A DNA stretch of 64,000 bases from the IMG/VR virus record IMGVR_UViG_3300017963_000024, positions 22,833 through 86,832 of that record; one strand, written 5' to 3'. Under the pieces are notes generated by a model. The model saw only the letters and a program-made list of their open reading frames with translations. It did not search any database and was not told where the DNA came from. Positions 22,842 to 29,130 of the stretch are shown one piece after another. Both the position numbers and the translations under genes were made by a program. The first letter of the stretch is position 1; every line of letters begins with the position of its first letter. Source of the stretch: a virus.

Positions 22842-22870
22842 GGGGGGAACGTTCCTCAGTTCCCCCCTTT
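22842..22870 (+). terminator. Hairpin GGGGGGAAC/GTTCCCCCC plus short T-run
   Basis: A perfect 9-bp stem with an 8-base loop is followed by three T residues. It probably gives partial termination before the gene at 22890. Confidence 0.6.
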
Positions 22871-22889
22871 CCTGAAGGGAAGGTGAGGA

Positions 22890-23060
22890 ATGAACATCAG
22901 GAAGGCAAGGGGAAAGCTTTACAGGCTTGCAAGGGTACTCGGTGACGTTCAGGCAATGCTAGACGGTCCCGAAGCCTACGTGAAGAGGCTTGCAAGGAAA
23001 CAAGCCTTGAAGGCTTCGGGAAAGTCGATCAACCATGCAATCAGAAGGAAGGGAAGGTGA
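22890..23060 (+). CDS. Small basic phage protein, 56 aa (paralogue of 16258-16458)
   Basis: ATG at 22890 follows gggaaggtgagga. It shares with the 16258 product K-x-Y-R-L-A-R-V-LGDV-x-A-x-L-x-G and KR-x-x-RK-x-ALK-x-xGK. The two differ in codon use, as this copy follows the island's style. No function is known. Confidence 0.6.
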   Translation: MNIRKARGKLYRLARVLGDVQAMLDGPEAYVKRLARKQALKASGKSINHAIRRKGR

Positions 23061-23064
23061 GGAA

Positions 23065-23364
23065 ATGGAAATGAACTTCAGAAGGAACTACAACGATCAA
23101 AGCTTGATAGTTCCCCTTTGTGGACTGTGCAACGAACGGACAACAATCAACGAATTAACCGTGGCTACAGTGCAAAGGGAAGGTGAGGAACCGAAGGTGA
23201 AGGCCGTGTGCTTCGATTGCTTAGGAGCCTACTCCGACTCTGAAGTGTCGAAGATCACTCGGACGTCAATCGTGAAGGTTCGACCTTTTCCCGTTCGGGA
23301 AACTGAAGGGGGGGAACTGAAGGAACGTTCCTTCGGTAGAGTTCACCGATTCAACGTGTACTGA
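23065..23364 (+). CDS. Small zinc-site protein, 99 aa
   Basis: ATG at 23065 (or 23071) follows gggaaggtgaggaa. CGLCNERTT and VCFDCLG give two CxxC pairs about 30 residues apart, a plausible zinc ribbon. The gene starts four bases after the upstream stop and ends before a strong terminator. Confidence 0.6.
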   Translation: MEMNFRRNYNDQSLIVPLCGLCNERTTINELTVATVQREGEEPKVKAVCFDCLGAYSDSEVSKITRTSIVKVRPFPVRETEGGELKERSFGRVHRFNVY

Positions 23365-23381
23365 CAAAGCTTGAACAACGA

Positions 23382-23420
23382 AGGGGGGGAAGGGGGGAAC
23401 GTTCCCCTTCCCCCCTTTTT
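23382..23420 (+). terminator. Strong terminator with G/C-tract stem
   Basis: GGGGGGAAGGGGGGAAC pairs with GTTCCCCTTCCCCCC (two unpaired G) and is followed by TTTTT. It closes the island's transcription unit. Confidence 0.8.
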
Positions 23421-23491
23421 CTGGCTTCGTTCCTTCAATCAAACGTCATTCTAAAAGCTTTGATATGCAACGAACGTGCCACTTCCGAACC

Positions 23492-23505
23492 GTCAAAGCT
23501 TTGAC
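23492..23505. repeat. Third perfect GTCAAAGCTTTGAC palindrome
   Basis: Identical to the sites at 21277 and 21390. The three bracket the island's gene block. Confidence 0.85.
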
Positions 23506-23702
23506 ACGTTCGGGAACCGTTGGCACAAAGCTTGCAAGCCAACAGACGTTTGGCCTAGTCAAACGATTCCCCTTCAAGGAACGTGCCAAGTGGCTTCCCC
23601 TTGCCAAGTAAAGCTTTGACAAAAAGTGGCACCGTAGCAACGAACGTGCCAAGGCCAGTAACAAAATTTGACCATGCACGGCTAGCACGAAGCCATTTTT
23701 GG

Positions 23703-23723
23703 CTGACCGACCCCTGACCGGGG
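23703..23723. repeat. Right flanking direct repeat of the island
   Basis: Twenty-one bases identical to 21253-21274 apart from one missing C, in the same orientation and 2.45 kb away. Confidence 0.8.
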
Positions 23724-23782
23724 ACCCCTCTCCGCACGAATTTTCGTTCGTACCCCCTCTTTAGGACCCCCTCGAAAATATA

Positions 23783-23830
23783 GCGGAAAAATCTATCAAA
23801 ACTTGGAAATTTGGCGGAAAAATTTATCAA
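23783..23830. repeat. Two 17-bp A/T-rich direct repeats with 31-bp period
   Basis: GCGGAAAAATCTATCAA (23783-23799) and GCGGAAAAATTTATCAA (23814-23830) differ at one base. The 31-bp period equals that of the repeats at 15120 and puts the copies on nearly the same helical face. Confidence 0.8.
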
Positions 23831-23983
23831 GTTTTGAGGACTGCCTTAATGCGAGCGGGGGGAAATGGTGAAATGTGTGAATTGAAAAAAGTTTCGTTGT
23901 GCAGTGGAAGATTTCCGCTCGGCGTGCTAGGGTCCCATGTGTAAGCTGGCAGTAGGTCGAATAGCTAGAAAGGAGTATGCACG

Positions 23984-24058
23984 ATGGAAGATGCCGAAGT
24001 GGTCGAACTGGTCATGGCCCTGTCCCGCGAGATCGGGTGGAGGAACGAGGAGGAGTGA
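23984..24058 (+). CDS. Tiny acidic peptide, 24 aa
   Basis: ATG at 23984 follows gaaaggagtatgcacg and the TGA overlaps the next ATG. The peptide is acidic and helical. It could be a genuine micropeptide or a coupling leader; an ATG at 23977 in another frame competes for the same site. Confidence 0.4.
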   Translation: MEDAEVVELVMALSREIGWRNEEE

Positions 24059-24363
24059 TGGACACAATTGACGCTGAACACTGGTCACGTCTACAAGACA
24101 TCTGGAAGCGACTCGATGACCTCAAGTGTGACATTCGCGGCATTGGGGCCGACGACCAGCGGATTGATAGCCAAGTGGATGATGTGGTCGAGCTACTCTA
24201 CACGGCACAGTGCCGCGTGGAGGAAGCGCAGGGTGCCATCGCAGACCACTATGACGAGATGATTGAACAGAAAAACCAGCGCATTGAGGAGCTGGAAGAA
24301 GAGGTTGCCAGACTAAAGAAACCCGGCTCAGTAACCGCAGCCCGCGAGACTGAGGAGGAGTGA
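24058..24363 (+). CDS. Coiled-coil protein, 101 aa
   Basis: ATG at 24058 follows gaggaggagt. The product is acidic and helical, with a clear heptad stretch near residues 60-90 (EQKNQRIEELEEEVARL). No family is recognised. Confidence 0.6.
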   Translation: MDTIDAEHWSRLQDIWKRLDDLKCDIRGIGADDQRIDSQVDDVVELLYTAQCRVEEAQGAIADHYDEMIEQKNQRIEELEEEVARLKKPGSVTAARETEEE

Positions 24364-24364
24364 G

Positions 24365-24682
24365 ATGAGGGCTACCGACACGCGAATTGTTTACGGCGCT
24401 AAGTGTACGTGGTGGGACGTAATCCAGACCGTCGCTACGCTCCCCCCGCGCATAGGAGATCGTGGTCTGGCGGGTCTACCATGCTGCCCACACTGCGACA
24501 GCGTCCTGATATTTGAGGTGGATGCCGCAACCGCGTGGCGCAACGTGGACGAATACGAACGGGATGGTCATCCGGGTTATAGGGCCATGATGGAGTGGGC
24601 ATGGAAGAAATGCTTCCCGTCGAGGGTATGGACTTGGAGTTCGAGGACGGTTACGGCTTCCGCATCGACTACATCAACGTGA
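24365..24682 (+). CDS. Hypothetical phage protein with CCPHC motif, 105 aa
   Basis: ATG at 24365 follows gaggaggagtgag. VYGAKCTWWDVI, GLPCCPHC and a late PGY-x-x-M-x-W-x-x-KCFP follow a pattern seen in many small phage proteins of unknown role. The last 20 residues overlap the next gene and are Ser/Thr-rich. Confidence 0.6.
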   Translation: MRATDTRIVYGAKCTWWDVIQTVATLPPRIGDRGLAGLPCCPHCDSVLIFEVDAATAWRNVDEYERDGHPGYRAMMEWAWKKCFPSRVWTWSSRTVTASASTTST

Positions 24683-24885
24683 AGCTGCCCAATGGTGAGA
24701 TCGTCCTGTCCGAGAAGGAGGAAAGGTTGCAGATCAGCAGTGATCCACAGCACCTCCGCGATGCGATGGTACATCTCGACAAGCTTGCCGAAGAGTGGAT
24801 AAGGAACGGATGGTCTGTCACCCGTTCGCCTGACATCAAGAAGATCGCAAATGAAGAGCGAGAGAGGAGGGCGAATGAAGGCTAA
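24601..24885 (+). CDS. Hypothetical acidic protein, about 94 aa
   Basis: ATG at 24601 (with an in-frame GTG at 24595) lies inside the upstream gene. The product has β-type sequence at residues 10-40 and helices after it. No family is recognised. It overlaps the next start by ten bases. Confidence 0.55.
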   Translation: MEEMLPVEGMDLEFEDGYGFRIDYINVKLPNGEIVLSEKEERLQISSDPQHLRDAMVHLDKLAEEWIRNGWSVTRSPDIKKIANEERERRANEG

Positions 24886-25189
24886 GAGCACACTGGACTT
24901 CCTTCCGGGGTACAACCGGAAGAGGATGACAAGGCGGGAAGACTACGACACGAGCAACGAAGCTGCCGACAGAGTGTTCACAAAGCTTCGCCCGTTGCAG
25001 AAGAGGGTTCTGGCTGCGCTTAGAAAGAAGCCGATGACTGACAGGCAGCTTGAAGCTTTGCCGGAGTTCGAGGAGTATATGTACTCCACAGTTCGTAAGC
25101 GGAGGAGTGAACTTTTCCAAGACGGGCTGGTCGAGAAAGCCGGAAGGGACCCGGAGACTCGAATGACGATCTGGAGGGCTGCAAGATGA
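24875..25189 (+). CDS. Winged-helix-type DNA-binding protein, 104 aa
   Basis: ATG at 24875 follows gagaggagggcga. Residues 40-95 read as a winged helix: a helix with QKRVLAALRKK, a turn PMTDRQLEAL, a recognition-type helix with STVRKRRSEL and a wing GLVEKAG. It could regulate phage or host genes; the target is unknown. Confidence 0.6.
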   Translation: MKAKSTLDFLPGYNRKRMTRREDYDTSNEAADRVFTKLRPLQKRVLAALRKKPMTDRQLEALPEFEEYMYSTVRKRRSELFQDGLVEKAGRDPETRMTIWRAAR

Positions 25190-25401
25190 GCTTTGAAATC
25201 TGGAGGTTCTCCTGCAATTTCCTCCGCCGTGGAGTTTTCATCTTCTTCAGGTTCGGACCTAACAAGAAGACTGGTGGCTGGATAGATTACAGAAAAGTAA
25301 TCGGTTTCTATTGGCCTTGGTGGGGTTGGCTGGTCAGACGGGAGGAAAAGCGAAGGAGGCAGAAAGATGGGGTATCTATTTCTGACGGCGAAAGACGGTA
25401 G
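25186..25401 (+). CDS. Small aromatic-rich protein, 71 aa
   Basis: The ATGA overlap supports the start. Residues 8-50 are rich in Phe, Trp and Tyr with basic residues between, which could lie at a membrane. The charged tail overlaps the next gene. Confidence 0.5.
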   Translation: MSFEIWRFSCNFLRRGVFIFFRFGPNKKTGGWIDYRKVIGFYWPWWGWLVRREEKRRRQKDGVSISDGERR

Positions 25402-25576
25402 TGAAACAATCATCAATCTTTTGCACGTCAAGATGATCTGCACCTCCCGTGAAGGTGGAAGTGAGATCCGAATGAGCGATGGTGGTTACTACACGACAAC
25501 CACTTCCGTCAGTGAGTTGAAGAACCAAGTTGTTCAAGCCCTGCGGCAAGCTTTGTTTGGTCTAAGGGGTGTGTGA
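25367..25576 (+). CDS. Small hypothetical protein, 69 aa
   Basis: ATG at 25367 follows gaaggaggcagaaag. The sequence looks β-rich (YLFLTAKDGSETIINL) then helical. No family is recognised. Confidence 0.55.
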   Translation: MGYLFLTAKDGSETIINLLHVKMICTSREGGSEIRMSDGGYYTTTTSVSELKNQVVQALRQALFGLRGV

Positions 25577-25938
25577 TGGGCGTCGAATTCGGAGTTGATG
25601 GTCACAGTACACAGGACAAGCTTGCCCGAATGACCGAGAAGGCTCGCTTGCTGGACGAGCATCTGGTAAAAAGGACGGCAGAGAGAAACGCAATCATCTT
25701 CGAGATCGAAAGGATGGCCGAGAGCTACAGGGCGGAAGCAAGTGAAAGCTTGAAGGGGGCAGCTAGATTGCTGTACGGAACCATCGCCCGTGAACTGGAC
25801 GGGATAGCCAAACGTTTCAGGGGAGAGTTCAATGTCAGAGCAGTTGAAAGCGGAGTTGGACAAGAGGATCAGGGAGAACACGGCACTACGGAGAGAGAAT
25901 CGGGGAGCGAAACTTCGGATCAAGCATCTGGAGATTGA
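25576..25938 (+). CDS. Helical charged protein, 120 aa
   Basis: The TGATG overlap sets the start at 25576. Residues 15-85 are a long amphipathic helix region. The last 35 residues overlap the gene at 25832 and are acidic and Ser/Gly-rich. Confidence 0.55.
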   Translation: MGVEFGVDGHSTQDKLARMTEKARLLDEHLVKRTAERNAIIFEIERMAESYRAEASESLKGAARLLYGTIARELDGIAKRFRGEFNVRAVESGVGQEDQGEHGTTERESGSETSDQASGD

Positions 25939-25987
25939 GAATGAAAGGTTGACGGACAAGCTTCGGGATGCTGGACTGGAGCCATGA
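25832..25987 (+). CDS. Short coiled-coil protein, 51 aa
   Basis: ATG at 25832 follows ggggagagttca, inside the upstream gene in another frame. Residues 5-48 form a convincing charged coiled coil (LRIKHLEIENERLTDKLR). The overlap shows two frames coding at once for about 107 bases. Confidence 0.55.
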   Translation: MSEQLKAELDKRIRENTALRRENRGAKLRIKHLEIENERLTDKLRDAGLEP

Positions 25988-26217
25988 AGCGTAGAGAGTG
26001 GAGGATCGGGATTTCGATGGCTACGTTGGGACAAGTTTTGTGTGGGATTGGTGTCCATGATTACAGGCTGGACACTTCGTCAGGCTCGCTCGACTCGACT
26101 TTCCGTATCTGCAAACGACCGGGTTGCCACCACAAACAACGGTGGGTATCCTACGAGGAACTACCCGACCCGCTCTATGGTCGGGCAACAGGAAGATGGG
26201 AGGACATAGAGGAATGA
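25984..26217 (+). CDS. Small Cys/His protein, 77 aa
   Basis: The ATGA overlap supports the start at 25984, although the conserved-looking part begins at an internal ATG near 26017. CGIGVHDY and ICKRPGCHHKQRW suggest a small zinc finger of a type common in phages. Unknown function. Confidence 0.55.
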   Translation: MKRREWRIGISMATLGQVLCGIGVHDYRLDTSSGSLDSTFRICKRPGCHHKQRWVSYEELPDPLYGRATGRWEDIEE

Positions 26218-26333
26218 AAAAGCTTTGTTTTCTGCTCATTTTCTTTACATTCATGGGCTGCGATGGCAAGTTCAACCCAATCACCAAGCAGCCTCGTCCG
26301 TTGCCAACCGCTGCCGTAGAGGTGCCACAATGA
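26214..26333 (+). CDS. Tiny lipoprotein, 39 aa
   Basis: MKKLCFLLIFFTFMGC is a signal peptide with a lipobox ending at Cys16, leaving a 24-residue proline-containing mature peptide. Size and composition recall the Rz1-type outer-membrane spanin, but no inner-membrane partner or endolysin is nearby. It may instead be a decoy or immunity lipoprotein. It overlaps both neighbours by ATGA. Confidence 0.6.
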   Translation: MKKLCFLLIFFTFMGCDGKFNPITKQPRPLPTAAVEVPQ

Positions 26334-27007
26334 GAAAACTTTGTTTGCTGCTGGTTTTTCTGTTTCTTTTCGGTTGTGGTTCTCTGGCCCACAACAATGC
26401 AGACCCACGACCAGACCTCGCCTTGCCTGATCTTTGGGAGGAGCAACCTGCATCCTTCTACTTCGCACCTCTGGCAATCGAGGATCACCCCGACAGTGAT
26501 GTTGTACGGGAGACGGAACGGTCGATCCGCTACCTCAAGAACCACTACCTCCCGTACCTCGGGATGTACGAGGACGAGGAGAATCCTGAGATCACGTTCC
26601 ATACTATCCTGTTCGAGGACAACGACGACATCAACTTCGGGCGAACGTATCACCTAACCAAAGCTTGCCGAATCGAGTTGAACGAGGACAGGATCAAGGA
26701 AGTTCCAGTTCTTTGGGACCGTGCTCTGAAGAACACCTACGTCCACGAAGCGGGTCACTGCCTTGGCCTTGTTGTCACACCAACAGAGTCGGCCCAAAGA
26801 TCACCGGGGGACACGCTTAACCATTGCCGTCATTTTGACTGTGCCATGACGATTCGTGGGATTGGCAGTGACCTCGATCAGTTTCTCGGCTGGCTGGAGA
26901 ATGTTGGGAGTGACGAGCCAACTTTCTGCCGCCACTGCGAGGAGTATCTAATGAAACGCTTGGAGGAGAGGCACAATGAGCAGGAGAATGCTTCGGTTGC
27001 CCACTGA
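26330..27007 (+). CDS. Archaemetzincin-like metallopeptidase lipoprotein, 225 aa
   Basis: The start MRKLCLLLVFLFLFGC is a lipoprotein signal with Cys16 as the lipidated residue. The metal site VHEAGHCLGL has H139, E140, H143 and G146. After 18 residues come H165-C166, then C171-A-M173, then C200-x-x-C203. The CX4CXM and CXXC elements are the hallmark of archaemetzincins (family M54), which normally have the third His three residues after the Gly, so this protein has an insertion there. It would sit on a membrane surface outside the cytoplasm and could cut envelope proteins. The identification rests on motifs only; matrixin-like zincins are an alternative. Confidence 0.65.
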   Translation: MRKLCLLLVFLFLFGCGSLAHNNADPRPDLALPDLWEEQPASFYFAPLAIEDHPDSDVVRETERSIRYLKNHYLPYLGMYEDEENPEITFHTILFEDNDDINFGRTYHLTKACRIELNEDRIKEVPVLWDRALKNTYVHEAGHCLGLVVTPTESAQRSPGDTLNHCRHFDCAMTIRGIGSDLDQFLGWLENVGSDEPTFCRHCEEYLMKRLEERHNEQENASVAH

Positions 27008-27227
27008 GAACCCCTACCCGTTGGAGGGATCAGCGGCAGTACCGGGAACAAGGGCTAGGGGTACTTTCACCAGTGAAGAACTCGTCAAGCAAGTTTTGAT
27101 GAGGTTGGCCGAGAAAGGCTTTCTGCGTGACGACACAGACGAGCGGCGAGAAGGCATCCTCAAGACGGTGAGTGAAGTGATGACGATCACAGATTCGGAG
27201 GAAGAATGGAAAGGGTTCCTGTCGTAA
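26976..27227 (+). CDS. Small hypothetical protein, 83 aa
   Basis: ATG at 26976 follows ggagaggcaca, inside the end of the peptidase gene. A Pro/Gly-rich N-terminus leads to a helical acidic C-terminus. No family is recognised. Confidence 0.5.
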   Translation: MSRRMLRLPTENPYPLEGSAAVPGTRARGTFTSEELVKQVLMRLAEKGFLRDDTDERREGILKTVSEVMTITDSEEEWKGFLS

Positions 27228-27436
27228 GCTCGAACATCCACAGCGTCGGGTACGATCCAGACACCGAGACGCTTCAAATCCAGTTCAAGACAAAGAACGG
27301 AGGACCGGGGTATGTCTACAACTATCCCGGTATTCCAGCCTCAAAACACGAAGATCTGATGACTGCTAAGTCGAAGGGAAAGTTCTTCGCAATGGAGATC
27401 AAGCCTCTCACCAAAGGTGAGCGGATTGAAGAGTAG
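27206..27436 (+). CDS. KTSC-domain protein
   Basis: ATG at 27206 follows cggaggaaga. SSNIHSVGYDPDTETLQIQF, YVYNYPGIPASKHEDL and A-x-SKGKFF match the KTSC domain, a short module found in phage and bacterial proteins and sometimes fused to RNA-processing proteins. Its biochemical role is unknown. It is followed by the folded intergenic RNA. Confidence 0.8.
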   Translation: MERVPVVSSNIHSVGYDPDTETLQIQFKTKNGGPGYVYNYPGIPASKHEDLMTAKSKGKFFAMEIKPLTKGERIEE

Positions 27437-27440
27437 GAGA

Positions 27441-27531
27441 GTTGGGGTCCCATCGGCATAGCCTGTTGTGAACCGTGCGTACTTCGACCTACGCCAGCCC
27501 GCAACGTGAGTGCTCCGGTAGGGACCCCGAC
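27441..27531 (+). ncRNA. Candidate structured RNA filling a 103-base intergenic gap
   Basis: GTTGGGGTCCC (27441-27451) pairs with GGGACCCCGAC (27521-27531) over 11 bp with one G-U. Inside, TGTTG (about 27464) pairs with CAACG (about 27502), and GCGTA with TACGC (about 27477 and 27490). The fold is thus a closed multi-stem element of 91 bases starting four bases after one stop and ending eight bases before the next ATG. It has an ACCA after the closing stem but no T-arm or anticodon, so it is not a tRNA. It could be a riboswitch-like leader, a processing element or a small RNA. Confidence 0.5.
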
Positions 27532-27539
27532 ACCAAATT

Positions 27540-27746
27540 ATGACGAACGAACAATTTGAGGAACTTCTAAACGAGATCAGGATAGGATTCGTGACTCTGA
27601 GTTCTGCCACACTGCACGGGTTTGACAATCTGGCGGAGTGCTTCAGAAAGTCACAGCACCAGTGGACTTCCCCGCATCAACTTGTTGACAAAGCCGAAGC
27701 TTTAATGGCAGATGTGAGGAGACACTATGGGACGATCAAAGACTAA
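27540..27746 (+). CDS. Small hypothetical protein, 68 aa
   Basis: ATG at 27540 lies eight bases after the folded RNA and has no good Shine-Dalgarno, because the GGGACC part of the stem occupies that place. Opening of the stem could therefore control translation. The product is helical with several His residues. No family is recognised. Confidence 0.5.
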   Translation: MTNEQFEELLNEIRIGFVTLSSATLHGFDNLAECFRKSQHQWTSPHQLVDKAEALMADVRRHYGTIKD

Positions 27747-27807
27747 GAGCAAGAAGCCGACGCAGGAGAAGAGGGCTAAGAAGAGGCGTGGCAAGAATCA
27801 CAACTGA
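27727..27807 (+). CDS. Tiny very basic peptide, 26 aa
   Basis: ATG at 27727 follows tgaggagacact, inside the upstream gene. More than half of the residues are Lys or Arg, suggesting nucleic-acid binding. The TGA overlaps the next ATG. Confidence 0.4.
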   Translation: MGRSKTKSKKPTQEKRAKKRRGKNHN

Positions 27808-28028
27808 TGAAGCCACCGGGACATACGATGTACCACTGTGACACGGGTTTTGCCTGTGGTTCTCTTTGCCTTGTCGGAGATACAGTTTGTGCCGCCCATT
27901 CAGCACCAATCTTTCGGAAGTGGAATGGAACAAGGTACAACAGGACATGGAAGCTCAATCGTTTGGGAGGAGCGAAAAATGCCAAGAGCCAGTCCGTAGT
28001 AAGTCCTCAGAGAAAAATTTCGATCTGA
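27807..28028 (+). CDS. Small Cys/His-rich protein, 73 aa
   Basis: The TGATG overlap sets the start. The first half has four Cys and several His residues (YHCDTGFACGSLCLVGDTVCAAH), a possible metal site. The C-terminal part contains an embedded ggaggagcgaaaa site that leads to no real gene. Function unknown. Confidence 0.45.
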   Translation: MKPPGHTMYHCDTGFACGSLCLVGDTVCAAHSAPIFRKWNGTRYNRTWKLNRLGGAKNAKSQSVVSPQRKISI

Positions 28029-28055
28029 AACCCAAAACCTAAGAGGAGAAAAGCG

Positions 28056-28307
28056 ATGTCTATGAAAGTTTTGTTAGGAGTTCCTTCCCCCTGTGAGTGT
28101 GCGCCCGGATTGGTTGAGAACCTGATCGAGGAAGTGCTCGACGAGTTTGCCTATCCGCCGGGACAGGAAGACCTTTGGGCTGGAATGTTTCTTTGTGGCG
28201 TGCTGATGAGCCGCCAAGACATCCTCGACAAGCTTCCGAAATGGCCCGGTACGGATGTTCCGATGATTACCCCTGAGACGGTCAAGATCGGGATTCTCTC
28301 GACATGA
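28056..28307 (+). CDS. Small hypothetical protein, 83 aa
   Basis: ATG at 28056 follows aagaggagaaaagcg. An acidic helical middle part is followed by a Pro-rich end. It overlaps the dockerin-like gene by ATGA. No family is recognised. Confidence 0.55.
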   Translation: MSMKVLLGVPSPCECAPGLVENLIEEVLDEFAYPPGQEDLWAGMFLCGVLMSRQDILDKLPKWPGTDVPMITPETVKIGILST

Positions 28308-29128
28308 CCCGCTTTGCGCTTCTGCTGGCTCTGCTTGTCCCGGTGCTGGCCGGGGCGCAGACTTCCATCGACGTTAAGGCTGCCGTGGCTCGCGCTGAAA
28401 GTGCGGCCATTCGAGCCGAAGTAGCCGCAATCAAGGCCCAGCAAAAATCCACAGTGGCTACAGAGGCAGCCGAACGTGCCGAAGCGGTTGTCAGAATCAT
28501 GGAGGTTCCTCCAAAGCTTGAAGTAACTCCAGAGGAGCCTGTAATTACAGAATACACTGCCCCCTTAACCTTCGTACCTCGTAGAGCGTCAATGGGCGGA
28601 GGAGGGGGAACTGATGCGTGTGGGGTGGACCCCGGAGCCGTTACTACGGACGGCTTCGGGATGTACGAGATCACGAATATCGAGAGTGGCACGAAGATCA
28701 AGCCCTTCAAGGTTGGTGGAACGTGCAACGCAATTTCTGCTCTCGATGCCTCGTGGATTCTGCAATACGTGGTCGGAAAGAGGGAGTTCGACTCGTTCCA
28801 ACTTTTAGCCTGTGACACTACAGGAAATGGTACGTGTTCGTCTCTCGATGCAGCAAAGATTTTACAGTACATGGTGGGTAAGATTGACAGGCTCCCCGCT
28901 GCTGACCTCTGCTGCTCCGACTGGCTGTTTTGGCCCGTGATTTCGGCTCTTCCCGTTGGTGTGGATCTTGTGACGGTCGCTCCCAATTTCGCTGGAGGCG
29001 TCTGCACGATGGGTTCTGCTGAATATACTTGGGAAGAGCCTCCTCCTGACGGAAGGATCATAGGCCAGAATTACAAGGGGATCGTGATCGGTGACGTAAC
29101 CGGAAACTGGCAACCTTGTGAGGAGTAG
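28304..29128 (+). CDS. Secreted protein with dockerin-like repeats, 274 aa
   Basis: Residues 1-18 are a Sec signal peptide (cleavage after AGA). An Ala-rich helix follows to about 65. Residues 139-195 hold two dockerin-like units: CNAISALDASWILQYVVG and a loop D171-T-T-G-N-G with D182 followed by AAKILQYMVG. The second loop keeps the calcium ligands of type I dockerins; the first is degenerate. The C-terminus ends in GIVIGDVTGNW, a motif I associate with bacterial dockerin-repeat proteins. Dockerins bind cohesins on scaffolds or cell surfaces, so an extracellular binding role is inferred. It may be host-derived. Confidence 0.7.
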   Translation: MTRFALLLALLVPVLAGAQTSIDVKAAVARAESAAIRAEVAAIKAQQKSTVATEAAERAEAVVRIMEVPPKLEVTPEEPVITEYTAPLTFVPRRASMGGGGGTDACGVDPGAVTTDGFGMYEITNIESGTKIKPFKVGGTCNAISALDASWILQYVVGKREFDSFQLLACDTTGNGTCSSLDAAKILQYMVGKIDRLPAADLCCSDWLFWPVISALPVGVDLVTVAPNFAGGVCTMGSAEYTWEEPPPDGRIIGQNYKGIVIGDVTGNWQPCEE

Positions 29129-29130
29129 AG

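Larger units (their letters stand above)
23421..23983. other. Gene-free region after the island
   Basis: It has no credible gene. It contains AAGCTT palindromes (exact GTCAAAGCTTTGAC at 23492-23505, others near 23456, 23527 and 23621), the right flanking repeat (23703-23723), a motif in reverse orientation to the 15.1 kb repeats (23751-23768) and two A/T-rich direct repeats (23783-23830). No consensus promoter is seen before the gene at 23984. Confidence 0.6.

Noticed and set aside
27441-27531. tRNA or tmRNA gene
   Set aside because: The closing stem is 11 bp, and no T-arm, D-arm or anticodon can be found, despite the ACCA after the stem.
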